Below are positions 1 to 13,310 of a stretch of 64,000 bases of DNA, piece after piece. Location of the stretch: positions 1 through 64,000 of the forward strand of contig VWPU01013515.1 of assembly GCA_013398955.1 (NCBI GenBank), read 5' to 3'. Position 1 is the first letter of the stretch. Each line of letters starts with the position of its first letter. The position numbers were made by a program, and so were the translations under genes. Source of the stretch: Callaeas wilsoni (Eukaryota; Chordata; Aves; Passeriformes; Callaeidae). Under the pieces are notes generated by a model, which worked only from the letters and a program-made list of their open reading frames with translations, was not told where the DNA came from and did not search any database.

Positions 1-125
1 GCCCTGCCCTGCCCTGCCGCTGGCCGGGAGCGGCGGGGCCGCGCTGCCGTGGGCTCACCAGCAATTAAAATTAAAATAAATCCAGTTAAAAATCCGGTCC
101 CGCCGCTGTGGGAGCTTTGCGTGAG

Positions 126-183
126 CACCCGGCTGCGTGGGGCGGCCCGGGACCCACCCGGCTGCGTGCGGCAGCTCGGGACC
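126..183 (+). repeat. 29-bp tandem duplication inside the CpG island
   Basis: Two adjacent copies, 126-154 and 155-183, begin CACCCGGCTGCGTG and end CGGGACC, with a few mismatches between them. The unit is GC-rich and contains several CpGs. It lies inside the candidate promoter. Confidence 0.75.
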
Positions 184-439
184 CCTTTCCCTCGGAGTGG
201 TCTGGGTTGTTTTTCTTTTAGTCTGGGTTTTTAGAAGAAGAAAAGTGCTTTTTTCCAGCCCTCGTTGTCTGCTCGCTCCACAGACAGCGGAGCGGCAGAC
301 CCCACTCGTGTCGCGGCTGGGGGCTCGGAGGGTTGGTCACGGTGGGGATTTTTGGAGCCCTTGGTGTTGTGGCAGTGCCAGGTTTAAAGTACCGGTGCTT
401 GGGACAAACCGGGATGTGAGCAGACGGCAGCTCCCTGCT

Positions 440-555
440 CTCCCAGGTAGGAGAACTGAGCGGCCGCTAAGTGACGAGCCCGAGGCCGCACAGGAAATCT
501 TTGGCAGAGCCAGGACTAAACCCCAGATTTCCAGTCCGGTGCTTTTCTTGCCTGG
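440..555 (-). mobile_element. MIR-like SINE remnant (reverse of the usual consensus orientation)
   Basis: The stretch follows the reverse complement of the MIR core and tRNA-related region: AACTGAG, then TAAGTGAC, then a CACAGG block, GGCAGAGCCAGGACT, and a CCAGTCC..GTGCTTTT end. The match was recognised by eye against the known MIR consensus and is diverged, with CpGs kept because it sits in a CpG island. Its left edge contains the donor-like CAG/GTAGGA. Confidence 0.6.
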
Positions 556-3500
556 CTGGGGACAGTGGTTTAACCTCACACTCTTGGGCTGCTGGGGTAA
601 AGTCCTGCCTGGGCTATGCCAGCTCCCAGCCAGGGCTCCTGCGGTGGCGGCCGGGCGTGTCGCCAGGTGCCAGCAGACCGAGGCCTCTCCGCTGCGAGAG
701 GTGGATTTGGAGAGCAGAGGTGTCCCTTTGGATGGGATGTGGGTGCGTGCCCCTCAGGTGTCACATTTGCTTCGCAGGCTGGCCTGTGTGAGAAGTGGTC
801 CCATCCTGCTGCTCGGGGCACACTTTGTCTGTGCCCTCAAATTTCGAACAATACGTTTTTTCAGAGGAGTTCTCTGCTATTCTGATTGCGTGATGGGAAA
901 CTTTTGGGGGAGAGGTAGGTTATGTGTCTTGTCAGGCCGTGTGACGTACCTTGAAAAGCTCATATATGAGCCTCTCTTGATCCGATTTTTCCCTTTTCTG
1001 CCCCACTAAAGGGCATGAACTCCGCCCAGCCATGGGCTTTCTCTCTGCCCAGTGCCATAGGGTGGCTCCAGTTGAACAGGAAGGGTTTCCCTGCTCTTCT
1101 CCCTGACCAGCTACTCTGGCTGCAGTCCCCAAACAAGCATTGTAGTGTCCTGAGGATCACTTCTCCATGGATAGGAAGCCAGAAGTTTACTTCATTATCT
1201 GGAACAGCTTATTCTAAACTAATCTCTCTTTTTAAGAGATGAGGAAGAAGGGAAAAACACCCAGATGCTTAGAAACATTTTATTTACCGTAAAAGAAAAC
1301 AGCAATTTAATGATAACTTCTATTAACTAGGTTGGGTCTGTGACCCTGATGTATTTTACGACATAGCTGAGAAGAGGGAGCAGACTGTTCCAGTCTGTTT
1401 ATTGTTTCCTCGTAGTGCATCCCAGTAACTCGCAGCACACGGATGCCCACACAGTTCTGGAGTCCTGACCCACCTTTGGGGGTGGGAAAGACGAGGTTGT
1501 TGGATCTGATTTGCTTCAGATACAGCCTAATCTGTAGCTGGTGTTAATTATATTATAGATGGGTTGGGGTTTAGCATAGGTTTTTCTGACAGGGCTCAGC
1601 CTCCGCAATTCTTGCTACTGTAGAAAAGCTGTAGTAACTTGAAGCCCTAAAGTCACTCGTGGGAGCACATCCCTATCAATAAATTCCTTGTTGTAAAGCC
1701 AAGTGAAACCAGCCCGGTGGGGACTGCTGGCTTTCATCGGGGAGGCACAGGGATGGATGCAGGCGGTGCTGACAGCCTGGAGCGGGGAAGCCTGGAGCAG
1801 GTGAGCCAGGCTGGTAGTGAGAGCCATCTGGATAGGCAGAGGGGAGATTTAAACAGCAGTGTGGCTTCAGGACTCCTTTATATAAGTGTGTCTGCTTGCT
1901 CTGCAGGGTTTTCCTTCTATTTAGACCTCCTGCTCCTCCCCTCCAAAAACACGGTCCCCTTGTGTATGCAAGCTTTTCCCTCCGCCTTGGTTACTATGGT
2001 GTTACTATGTAAAAACAGCTCGTCCTGTAGCTCCTGGAATTATCTGCGACTTGGGTTTGCAGTCCAGCCCTGGGACACGGGCCTGTGTCCATCCCTTGTC
2101 CAGCCTTTCCCTGTCTGTGATGGGACAGGTCTGGAGGCAGCATTGTCTGTAGGGCATGGCTGTGTCTTGGTCCCATGGGACCTCCTCCAGGTTTCTGGGC
2201 CCCAGGATCCCACTGCTTTGTGCGAGGCTGTCACACAGGTGCATCTCTTGCTGTTCCTGAATGTGGGACAGTATCTGGGCTGTGATGAGCCCTGCAAGAC
2301 CCATCCCTGGAGGGATGGGGCTGACTGCAGACAGGGCATCAGCTTCCCCTGGAAACTGTTGGGAATGGAGACGAACGACTGAGAGTCTGTAGAAATCTGT
2401 GCAAACAAAAGGCAGAAGGTGGGAGCAGACATCTCCCCCCATCCTGCTCAGCCCCCCCAGCTTGTGCAACTTAACCCCCTTGGGCTGGCTTGTTGCTGCC
2501 CACTTCGCTGCAATGGGTCCCTTGCTTCCCATCGCCTGATATTATTATTCCTTTCTGTCTTTTCCACCTGATTTGCATGTAAAAAAGCATGAGGGAGGGT
2601 CACCCCGTGGAGAGGTCCTTGGTTTGCTCACAGCTAATGTAAATTATTGTCGCCCTCATTCTTGCAGCGGACTGGTGTCACCCTGGAATAGAGGGATTTT
2701 GTTGGGGGAGCAGGAGCCCAGAGCCAGGTCCAGGTTCCCCCCACCCTGCTCATCCTGAGGGTGATTTGCCCCACGAAGATACAGAATTATGCAGTTTCCT
2801 CTCTCTTTGCATTAACTAAATGGGAGATCAGGATGATTTTGTTTGTAACTTAGGTACCTGTTCCAGGTGGAATGAGTTTAGTCCTGCTATGGAGGCTTTT
2901 TTAGAGAAGGTCCTGCTTGCTGGTGCCTGATGGTCTTTGTGGTGAAGGTCAGCAGCCTCTCTCCCTCTGGCAGCTGTGATGGCTCTTCTGTGTTGTTAAG
3001 TAGGAGCGGGGTGATGTTTCTAATTATAAAGGAAAAAGTCTTGTACTTCTCCCCTCCTTTGTTTGTTTGCTTTTTCTCTCTTTTTTTTTTTTTCTTCTTG
3101 ACAAATGGTCTAAATAATAATGCTTAAAATGCAAATGGAGCGAGCTTGCCCGAAGTGACTTCGAAGGCCTGGTTGGGGCCGGGGCGGACTGTGGTGGAGC
3201 TGGAGGAGCTGGTGATGACACATGGCACAAAAGCAGAGCCCAGACGGTTGGGTTGTCACCAGAGCAGTCACAGCCATGGCAGCCATGGCTCATCTCCACG
3301 TGGAGGACAGTCTCATGTGCTTCAAAGGCTTTGTGGTTTCTCTTTCCTCTCCCCGTCCAGAGGGACACTGTGTAAGGGTGCCCTTTCCTTGTTCTACGGG
3401 CACAATAAGGGGAAATTTAACTGGACTGCCTTTTATCTATGTGCTCTTCACTCCTTATTCCTGCTTTTTTTTTTAATTAGAAATAGAAAAATTGGAGAAC

Positions 3501-6500
3501 GAGCCTTCTAAACTTTGTGCCCAGTTGCAGTCATGGCATCTGTGACATTACTTCTACTGCAGGCGAGTGCTGCCCTCGCTGTTCCAGCCAGGCTCCTCAT
3601 GTGTTTTAGCACTTGCTTGGAGAAGAAAATGAAATAAAATAACATGGTGTTGAGGTTGCAAAAGTTTCCATTATAGCTCCACCCAACCACTCCTGCCCAG
3701 TAATGCTCAGAAAATTCAGTCTGGATGATGGGGCTTCCCTGCCTGCTTTGCTGCTGGGCTGCTTGGGGGAAGGGGAACAGCTTTTGGTTTTGTTTTGTTT
3801 TTCTTTTAATACAGAGATGCTTGAGAGCCATGTCAGGAATAGGGTGGGGAATGAGCTCTAGTGCCTGGCTCCTTAATAAAGAGCCTGGGTTGCACAGGTT
3901 TAAAGTGCGAGCACTCAAAAGTTCACTGAGCAACAGGCAGATGAATCAGTAGAAAGAGGCTTCCAGGGGGGCAAGGTGGCCCTTTGCTATTTGTGTCGGT
4001 GTTGTTTAACTCTTCTTCTCCTGAATAAGTGCCTTGATGTTGTTTTCAGGCTGATTTTGTCCCACTGGTGTAAAGGCATCAGTTTGCTCCTCTGGGAAGG
4101 ATAAGAAGGGAGTTAGTTGCTCCTGGAACACGGCTTGGTGTGCGGGATGCTTGCAAATGCTCTGCTTTCATGCCTCAGTAAATAAAGAGGTTTTCATGGG
4201 ACTTATAAAAAACTTCTCTTTTGGAAATAGGTCAAGCAAATATTTATTTCCCTAAGGTGTCATGCCAGTGTTGCACAAATACTTGAATGGGTAGTCATTT
4301 TATTTTTCTCTGCTTTGTTTCTTCCTAAGCATATTCAGTTCTTTCTTTCCAGTGGTGTAGGGACAGACATTAATAATTGTATGTAATCAGTCCTGTCCCT
4401 CTCTCCATCTGGAGGTCTGTGCATCTCCTATGGGCTTGTGCTCTGCAATTGCAGTGCTATAAATCAGAAGCTGTGACACTTTTTTCTTTACATCGAGGTG
4501 CTTCTCAGCTGTGGGGATATTTTTTGCTCTCCAGAAGAGTTTCAGGTGAGTGGCGGGTTAGCTGCTGCAATGAATTTAAAAACAAAACTCCCGGAATACA
4601 GCGAAGCCCAACAAAATGGCCATACTGATGTCTTGCTTTCCTGTCCTAAAGCCTCAGCCATGGTGTTGCTGGTGTCCCTTTGGAAAGTAAGTCCTGTGCT
4701 TGGGTTATCCCACAGATGGAGAGTGCAGTTACTGCCAAAAGCTTCTGCCCTGCTGTCTGGCAGAGCTCGTGTCTTCCCCAAATAAACAGAGATCAGTTGG
4801 TATCTGTCTTTAAAGAGGGATTGAAACTTCTCGTCTGCTCTTAAAATGGTAAAAGAGTTTAGTTAAGAGGACCAAAATTAGGCTTGAAGTCTTGGATACT
4901 TGACAGCTCTTCATCTCCAGATGTCCTCAGTGTAGGCGTAGCAGGGTCTGTGCTGGAGCGCACTCCAGTACTTGGAGGATACTTTGTGTAAGAGGATGTT
5001 TGAGATGGGCTTGTCTTGGGTGCTTTTTGATGTGTAGCATGTTTAATGAACTGAATTCTTGGGTCTCTGTGCGGAGGATCCAAATGTACTCCTTGCTCCT
5101 CGTGCTTGTACTCAGGGCAGGCTGCAGTGGCTGGAGACCTTCCTGGTGGCTCCAGGTCCTGCCTTGGGGCATGAGTAGCACAAGGATCATTCCAGCTTCC
5201 AGTGATAGAAAGCACTGAGCTTTCTCTCACAGCCTGCAGCCTTCAGGCCCTGCTCAGCCTTGCAGAGGTGGTCACCTCTCAACCAGCACCTTGAGCAGGT
5301 GGCTTTGGAGACCTTGAAGGGTTGAATGTGATGTCATTTTTCACAGCCCCGGTAAGACAGGTGTTTACACTTTGCATTAAAGGTTAATTGGCTCTTACAT
5401 TGTTTCCCGGGTGTGGAGTGGTCCTTAGAGACAGATCACCCTGACACCTGTGCCGGAGGTTGTGCAAGGCTGGTGTGTGTTGTGCTTTGATTTGTTAAAC
5501 AGGATGTAAAAGCAGGCTCCCCTTCTGAAATGAATCCTGCTCTTTCTTTCTTTGCTAGGAATCGTTTCCACGTCAGAAAACATTTGAGAAGGAGAATGTC
5601 TCTGTTTTATAGAGGCAGAGCTGACTTAAACCCAAAAATCCAAGCACAGAACCCCTCAGCTGTGCTGGCACAGGGGAGGCAGGCTGTGCTATGGGCTGTG
5701 AGCAAGCAAATGATGTGAATATTTCATTTAGCCTGTAATCCACCTGTTGGGCTTTGCTCCCCCAGCCCTGCATGCCCTGGGAAGTGCAGCAGATGTTTTA
5801 AATGGCAGCCAGCACTCTCTGCTCCAGTGTCTGGCATCTCCACCTTGCTTTACAGGCAGGAAAGATGGAGTCTGAGGATACTGTAGCAAGCGCTGCAGGT
5901 TTGCAGGTCCTTTGTTTTCAGTTGTTTTCCCTCTGTTGTTCTGTCTATCTCAGTGACGTGGTGTTGTCCTGCTCTCCCAGCCCCTGCTGAGCTGTGTTTG
6001 CTCTGCCATGTGCCACCAGAATTTCTGGAGGTTGGAGATTTGGCCCTGGGAACACAGTAGTGCTTATTAGAGCACTAGAAATGAAGATGCTTTGGAGGAG
6101 GTATCTTTGGAGTTGGTGTACTGGGCATTAATTTTACAAAACCCCTCTCCTGTGAGCAGTCACTGGGTGTCCACCTGCTCCTAACCCTTTTCCAAGCTCC
6201 TTTTCTCTCAGTGCTCTCCTGATTTCCCTGGCATCCTTCTCTTTCATTGTCAGTTCTTTAGATGGGTTTTTTCAACGTTATTCTCTGCTCTGGGGTCACC
6301 TGTGTGTTTCCCTTTGGTGTTGCAGGACATTGCTTTTCTTGTTACCTTCAGGGTAGGTCTCAGAGCAGTTGTGGGTGCCCAGCAGTTTGTGGCAAGCAGG
6401 AGACTGGGGTGTTTAAAGGAATTTTAAAGCCTTCGTGCTCCTGCTTTGATCTTCTCTGGCACCTAGGATAGGTTTTGATTGTTTGTTTTTTAGCGGGTTT

Positions 6501-9500
6501 TTTTGGATTGTATTTTTCAAGGGGATGGTTGGAATGGAGAGGGTGGGGGTGAGAAGCAGCCCTTGCTTTGAGGACTAACCACAAATAAACAGCGCTGCAA
6601 GGCAAACACTACATCCCTTGTGTGCTCAAAGCCCTGCTGTTGATGATATTGTTGTGCCTGTCCAGGTGAAATGAGGTGGTAAATAGTATTTGAGATTCAG
6701 TAGTGAAATTAGGGATCTCTCTGCTGAGCATCTCCGAAAAAAGGGTTTCCATGAGGAAGACCTGACAGCAGGGTGAAGTGCTCCTTGCTGCTGGGTGTTG
6801 TGGGCTGGTGTTGCTCTGTCCCTTTTGCTCTTCTGGTGTGAGGATGAAGCCACCCCAGTCCACCAGAGCTGCTCATGGGGCAGGGGACATCATTCCTGCC
6901 TCTGTGCGGGTGTTTTGGCATGGCTGGAGCCTTGGCCTTGGAAATGGGGGCTCATTCCCCACACGTGGGGAGGTTTCTCTTCTTAATTGCACGTGTCAGC
7001 CAAGTGGGAAAAGGTATGGTTGGTGTGAGGCAGTGGAGGATGGGGGGAACAACAGAGGTGTTGATGAACATGGGAGGGCTGCATGGCCTTCCCAAAAGAT
7101 CTGTTTCATGGATTTAGTTTCTACTTCAATCCTTAATACTGGGAAACGCTGCCCTGTGCTCTGCGGGGACTGAGTTTGTCAGGGCATTGTAGGCATGAGG
7201 CTGGGAAGAAAATGGGGAAAAAAAAGAAAAAACATGTTGAATGTAAAATGTCATTGATTTTTTTCTCTATTTTTTTGTATTTTTCTTCTAATTTAATCAA
7301 TTCCCTACTGTGTTGTAAATTCCAAATGTGAATGGGAAATAATCTCACCAGTACAATAATTAGCATGTAACCAGCAGATGAAGAAAACCCAAACTGCTGA
7401 GCTGATTGGTGAATGCTGACTGTTTTCCGAATTAATTTCAATAATCACATCTCCCATTAAAAAGAAGACGGGGCGGGGAGGAAGTCTTAAATTTTCGTCA
7501 AGCTCAATGTAGCGAAAAATGGTATGTGCAGTGTAGCTGTTCTGCATGTGATTAGAAAAAAGAGCTGAGGGAGGTTCTTGGAACTGAATTAGCAACAAAG
7601 TATTGCTAATGTTGCAGCCGAGAAGCTCAATTTCACCTGCTTTTTTGGGCAGAGAAATAGAATTGTAAGTCAAATATCCATAATTTTATGTAGGTGTCTT
7701 ACAGTAAATAGTCTACTGGAAGAGGAAAACATTCCCTCGCAGTCGTGCTTTGCTGCAGGATACAAAAACAGGTCCTTTGGAGACTGTTAGTAGTGAAATA
7801 TGTTTGCTGTGCATCCATCCAGCTCCCAAATATTTTGTTGTGCTTTGAAGGGAGAGATGGAAATTGGCGTTTGGGAAGGGGCGATTTCAGAGCTTCCAGG
7901 AGCTGCACGCCCTCTTGGCACAGGGGTCTGCAGCCCTGCTCTGCTCTGCCTTCCCCTCCTGCCTTTTTTTGGCTGGTTCTGCCCTGGAGGTGAGTGGTGT
8001 CTGGTGGAGGGAGAAATCTTCTCTCAGCCTTGATACCTCCATAGGGTCACGTCCCGACAGCACCAGGAAAGGTCACCTCTGCAGAGCTGTACCTGGCAGC
8101 TGGTCTAATTACGCACCTGAGTTCACAATCAGGATTAGCAGAGATGATTTTATCTCCTAATGATGTTTTTCCCCTTGTGGCCATGGCCACCTCACCCTCA
8201 GGGCTTATTTTCCAACAGCAAAGCACAGGTGATGCTGCTGCCAGCTGTTGGACCAGAGCATCGCTTTAGAGATGCTTTTTCATTGCAGTTTAAACTCAGT
8301 ATTAGGAACATTTGTGAAGTTGTGATAGAGCTTGGTGCTTGTAGGCTTAAAATTTTTTATTTGGAAGTGCAGGGATGGTCTGCTGAAACCCTGGGCAAGT
8401 CATGGGTCCACGCTGTGCTGCAGTGGTGAGAAATCCTGGAGTGTGTGATGAAGCCACCTTTTAATTAATGCAGAATGCTCACTCTGGCATGAAGCTGGTG
8501 ATCCCACGTGCTCCCTGTTTTCAGTGTGAGGAGTAGCACCTGCCCAGAGGCACCTGTGGTGTGACAGCCAGGAGGGAGACCAGGCCCCAGAGAGCATCTC
8601 TGGTGTGTGGCACTCGTGTCCTCTCCCTCCCAAAGCCTCAGGATATGGTGGCATATGACATTATTGTCATATATTATTTAAAAAAATAAAATTGAAAAAG
8701 CCAGGCCAGCCCAAGTGCCTTAAAACAGAATTTATTTCATCAGTTTGAGCCTGGAGCGCTGTGGGAAGATCTGCAAGTGGATCACAGTGGGATTTTCTTT
8801 GCATGTTTTCCTAATGTTAGAGACAGTCTCAAAGAACTATCGCATTGTTTCATTTCCCCTCCACACTTGATGTTTTTTTTAAAAATAAAAGCTAATGTAA
8901 ACAACCCTACAATAACCAGTGAGTGAATATGCACATTCTGCACCCAGTTAATTTTTTTTTTTTTTGTGAAAAGCTAGATTTAGCTGGCAATCATGTTATG
9001 AGCTATGGATAAAAATGTGTTTTAAACCACCTCACTGATGGCTTTTGCTTTTTGCCTTTTTAAAATGCCATTAATCAAGTTAGAGAGTGGAAAAAAAAGC
9101 AAAGCAGAGACTGAGAAAAGTCATTTGAGGTGAGTAAACAAGTTGGCTTTTTTTGTTTAATGAAAGCCCAAAAAATGGCCCACTGCCGCTGTGTATGTTA
9201 AGGGTGCCTTAAATACAGAGTGTCCTTCAGTGCTGACAGGAATCCCAAACACCTTCTATAATAAACCTCTAATTATAGCTTAGTGACTCTGTAGGTTCTT
9301 TGGGTCAGCTTGTGAATATTACACTGAAATCAGGGAGAATATTTATATTTTCTGTGACTTATCGGTGAACCAGATTTAGAGCTGGGCTTGGCGAGTGTGG
9401 TACAGAGTGATGTATGTGTGGTCTGTTAGAGAGTTGTGCTTGCTGCTTCACAAAACAATTTTGGGGTTAAACTCTGCGTTTTGGGAAATACTTCCTGAAT

Positions 9501-12500
9501 GCAGCAGTGTGGATTCCCAAATCCAGACCCCAGCTGAGCTGGTTGGAAAAGGGTTCAGCTGGTGGCCAGCGCCTGCAGCCCATTGCTGCCTCCTGATGTC
9601 TGGTTCTTGGGGCTCCTGGATTAAAGCCCAGCACTCAGAACCAGGGACTTCAGTGAAAAATCTCGGCTTCTTAAAGGGAAACAAAACCTCCAGAGCTTTG
9701 TGGTTATGGAGAAAAGCTGGAAAATGGGAATTCTTGGGCAGAGAGTGGTAGGGAGATGCATTAGCCTGGTTGTTTCCCAGTATCCCAGACTGGGAACAGT
9801 GCCATGGGGTCCTGGGCTTGACTTTTGGCTTTAGAAGTTGGCATGGCAGACACTGCTAGGTTGGTTCTTTTCTCCTCTGTTTGTTTCTTCCCTCCTTCAT
9901 TTTCATACTGTCTCCTGGGAGATTCCAGCTGAAGTCTATTAATTGCTGAGATGTTTCTTTTCCCCCGTGTGGTGGATGCCGGGTCCGGTTTGGCTGTGGG
10001 TCGTTTCTGGCACAAAGGGAGGAGCAGCAGGACAGAAGAGCCGTGCTTGCGTTGGGTGTGTGCTCGTACGTCCTGCAGAGGTGCTCTGTAGGTGTTACAC
10101 ACTCGTGTTTGGGCTCAGCCACACTTCCCCAGCAGCAGCAGAGCCACTGCTCTGTGCCACCGAGGCTTGTCCTCCATCGGGAGCTGTGTGTGTCCCCCAG
10201 ACTTTGATGGACCTTGCTGAATCAGTCTGGGGTTTTATTTCAATTTGTATTTCTCTTGCAAGCTTGAGTCGGAGGTTTGTGAGACGGCTGATCTGATGCT
10301 AAGGGGACATCAGATCTGTAACTTTGGACAGCTGTCTGTTGGTCCAGAAACTCTTGGAGAGGTCTGGTAAGTTCCCCCCAAAAAGTAGCCACCAATGAGA
10401 CACTGCAAAATCCTGAGGATGGATCAAATCAAGTGATAATTCATCAAAAGTTCCTTCTGCTTGCCCATCAGTCCTTGAAAATCTGGATCACTTTACCCTC
10501 CTACTTGAGAGATTTTCTCCAGAATTGTGTCTGGACACTTGTCTTTTTTTTCCCCATCCTGATCAATTTGAGGTCCTTGTGACCCCAGGAGATGAAGCTT
10601 CTCTTACACTGATATTCCCTGCAAGGGCATCTTTTCTCTCTCCAAGTATTTTGGAGCTCGTGATAAAATTGCAAGGCTTTGGCAGTGCCCATTTGGGTGC
10701 TATTTGTGTGCCAAACCCTGCTGAATACATCTTTTATCACAGATTTGTAACAGTAGCTGTTGGAGGGGAGCTTCACGGGAGAAGTGCTTTCAGAAGAATG
10801 CTTTTGTAAGGGAACACTGTCCTGCGAAAAAAAAAAGAGACCTTGCAGGCAGAAAAGAAAAAGCCCAACATTTTTCATGTGTTCATGTTGTAAAATTTGC
10901 TCATTAATTTGGGTGAATCAGGTTTTGCTTCCATTTCTAGACAATTTTGTCTGTCCTCTTTGTACAAACAAGCATTGTTATGCTCCAGGCTTTTTTTGGG
11001 GGGGGAAAAAAAAAAAAAGACATTTAGGTTCAGCTAAGAAATGCCAGAATCCTTGCTTTGTGTAACTCTCCCCAGGCTGAGCCCCAGCCAGGTCCCTGCA
11101 GGAGCTGGGATTGGGACCCAGCTGGCACTTTGCTCAGACTGGCCTCGTTCGTGGCGTGGAGGGCAAACTTGGAAGATGGGTCTGGTCCATCTTGATAGGA
11201 GAAGTTAAGGAGAAGAAAAGGCAGGAGGGGTCCTGAGCAGTAGGTGGAGTAGTAATGGAGGGTGTGCAGCCTCTGGGACAGGGATCTGGCGTGCTCAGCT
11301 CTTGTCTCTGCTCGGGGTCCCACTGACTTCCCTTTGTGGCCACTGTTGAGCTGAGCTGTGTCTGGTCTCTGCGAGAGTCTGGTATTTCTCAGTGGCAGAA
11401 ACATAAAGCTTGTCCTCCCACGTTTGCCTCACAATTATCAGGGCTTTTCCTTTAATGAAAGGATTTTTCATGGGACAACTTGCTTTAAAATCACACTGGT
11501 GTCTGAAAGTGTTCTGGCTGCTGAGCATCCCCACTCCAAGGTGGGGGAACATGGGGCTGTGCTCCATTTCTAGTTTTGGTTTGAATCATCATACATTGGT
11601 CTTAAGTAGCCATTTACTCTCCTTCCCATCTCTTTGGCACAGGAGCAAGAGAATAAAACATTGAAAGAGGAATGTGATTATAATCCTGTAAAAACTGTCA
11701 GAGGAATTTGGCAGTGGTTGCAGCATCTGAGTGTAATACATAATATTATATTCGTTTTTTAAAATGATTAGATTTCAAGCTGACAGTTTAAATGACAAGT
11801 CACCTTAAAAATATATTATGGACAGTGTAAAAGACTGTCAGTGTGGTTTTTTCGTTGCTAATTGTGGAGTTTTCAAGGTCTGAGCACCCAAAAAAAAAAA
11901 GGAACCTTTGGCTTTTGGCAAACTGCATGTAGAAGCTGAGAGCAATGCGGTCCCTTGTATTAATAATTTGTATTATAATTGCACTGTCACTGCTGGCTCC
12001 CAGGCTTTTTTTATCCCTGAGTTAATGGCAGGGCTGCCGGTCAAAGAGAATTCTTGTTGAAAAAAAATTATTTTTGCTTTTGTTGTCTCTTTGCTCCCAC
12101 AAAACGGTATGAGAATGGCACCAGTAAGTGCAGCTGGGAGAGGCTGGAGATAAGGGCAGAGGAACTGTTCAGTCATGTTACTGAATGTATTGACAGTTTA
12201 AATATGGTATTCGGCATGGAAAGCGGATCCCAGGGGAATGACAGAGTTCCCCATCCCAGAATATCCCAGCTCACAGCAGGAGCTGAAGCTAAAGATGCCA
12301 AAACCTCCAGGCAGTGCAGGAATGGAGCCGCAGCTTCCCACGTCCTGCTGTAGGCCTGGGATTTTTGGATGAAAGGGAAACCAGCGCTCTTCTGTTTCCT
12401 CGAACTGGATAATCACACGGATGATCAGAGCCCCATCAGGCCTTGAATAAAACATGGAACAAAGTGATGATTATTGCTCTCAAATAATAGATAGTTAAAT

Positions 12501-12889
12501 TTAGCTCTTTGTGTCCCCTGTGGTCCTCAGAGCATCCTTTGGGCAGTGAGATGAAAATGAAAGGAGTGGGAGTCTGTTGTTTTCTTTTCTTGGATGAGAA
12601 GATGACTATAATTTGCTGACTTTTAATGCTCCATGTTGTATATACCTGTTTGGTTGTTTTTAAATCTAACCGGAACAGGATTTGAAATTTTTAAAACTCT
12701 GCAATAGGAATTTTTAGCATCATGGGAATATTCCATAATTCCTTCTCTTTGCAATGGAAAAAATTATTCCAGTAGACATGGACTGGACCACAATCTGCTT
12801 GTAAATTCTTGGAGGTTGGGCATAAAACTCAGCTGAAAATAAACATCAGCATCAGGAATAGTATAGTGCAGAAGGATGGAGGAAAGTGT
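556..12889. other. Non-coding stretch, probably ZHX3 5' intron or upstream DNA
   Basis: No coding exon could be supported. Open frames here, including a 221-codon one at 1717-2382, show no recognisable domain and no coherent splice structure. Mononucleotide runs occur near 3080, 8875, 8950, 10990 and 11890. The section at about 7360-7690 is AT-balanced and free of visible repeats, so it may be a conserved non-coding element. A short perfect hairpin lies at 8653-8672. The rest looks like ordinary avian intronic or intergenic sequence. Confidence 0.5.
8653..8672. repeat. Perfect 8-bp inverted repeat, 4-nt loop
   Basis: The arms ATATGACA and TGTCATAT flank TTAT, and AT-rich DNA follows. It is probably incidental. 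Confidence 0.7.
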
Positions 12890-13310
12890 CCTTGTCTGAT
12901 TCTGGAAGGAGAGAGGAGAAGAGTGTGGCTGGAGGAGATCCAGAGAGTTGTAAGGAGATTGACTGGAGGTCTAGAAATCCCTGGTCTGGATAAACCTGAG
13001 CTGTTTGGCTCTAGATGGGAGAAGAGCAAGGCAGGAAATATATCTTCAGGTGCCTAAAAGGAAAGGTGGTGGTTGCTCTCTGTCTACACAGTGGGTGGAG
13101 CAAGAGGTCATGGTCTTAAAAATTGTAGAGAAAAAAGTTCAGATTAAATATTGGGCAAAATTAGGGCAATACTTTCCCTGAAAGTAACGACAGGATTTGA
13201 TGTCCACATGGACCTGAAGTAACATGAAAGTAACAACAGGATTTGATGGTCTGAAGAGCTTGTGGAGCGTCAGTTGCTGGAGGTTAAAATGGCTTGGAAA
13301 TACCTTTCTG
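12890..13310 (+). mobile_element. Diverged CR1-type LINE 3' fragment
   Basis: Phrases in the order expected for the last part of avian CR1 can be followed: a GAGATCCAGAGAG block, the TGGGAGAAGAGCAAGGCAGG-like block, TATCTTCAGGTGCCT, a GATTAAATATTGGGCAAAATT stretch, and an AGCTTGTGGAG stretch. A local 46-bp-period duplication (13179 and 13225) lies inside it. The boundaries are approximate and the copy is old. Confidence 0.55.

Larger units (their letters stand above)
1..700. promoter_or_regulatory. CpG-rich region, candidate promoter / first non-coding exon (cut by left edge)
   Basis: CpG dinucleotides are dense in 1-60 and 100-190 and recur at 455-500 and 630-670, whereas most of the following 36 kb is CpG-poor. 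The left end has a short CCTGC pentamer run. Vertebrate CpG islands usually mark promoters, and ZHX3, the next + strand gene, needs an upstream non-coding exon because its coding exon starts with a splice acceptor. Assigning this island to ZHX3 is inference; it could instead serve a divergent gene to the left. A strong donor-like site, CAG followed by GTAGGA, lies at 446/447. No TATA box was recognised. Confidence 0.5.

Noticed and set aside
137..1009. 290-codon open frame over the CpG island
   Set aside because: It runs across a MIR remnant, has Arg/Pro/Gly composition driven by GC content, and shows no domain.
1717..2382. 221-codon open frame
   Set aside because: No recognisable family, no splice context, and equally long frames on the opposite strand.
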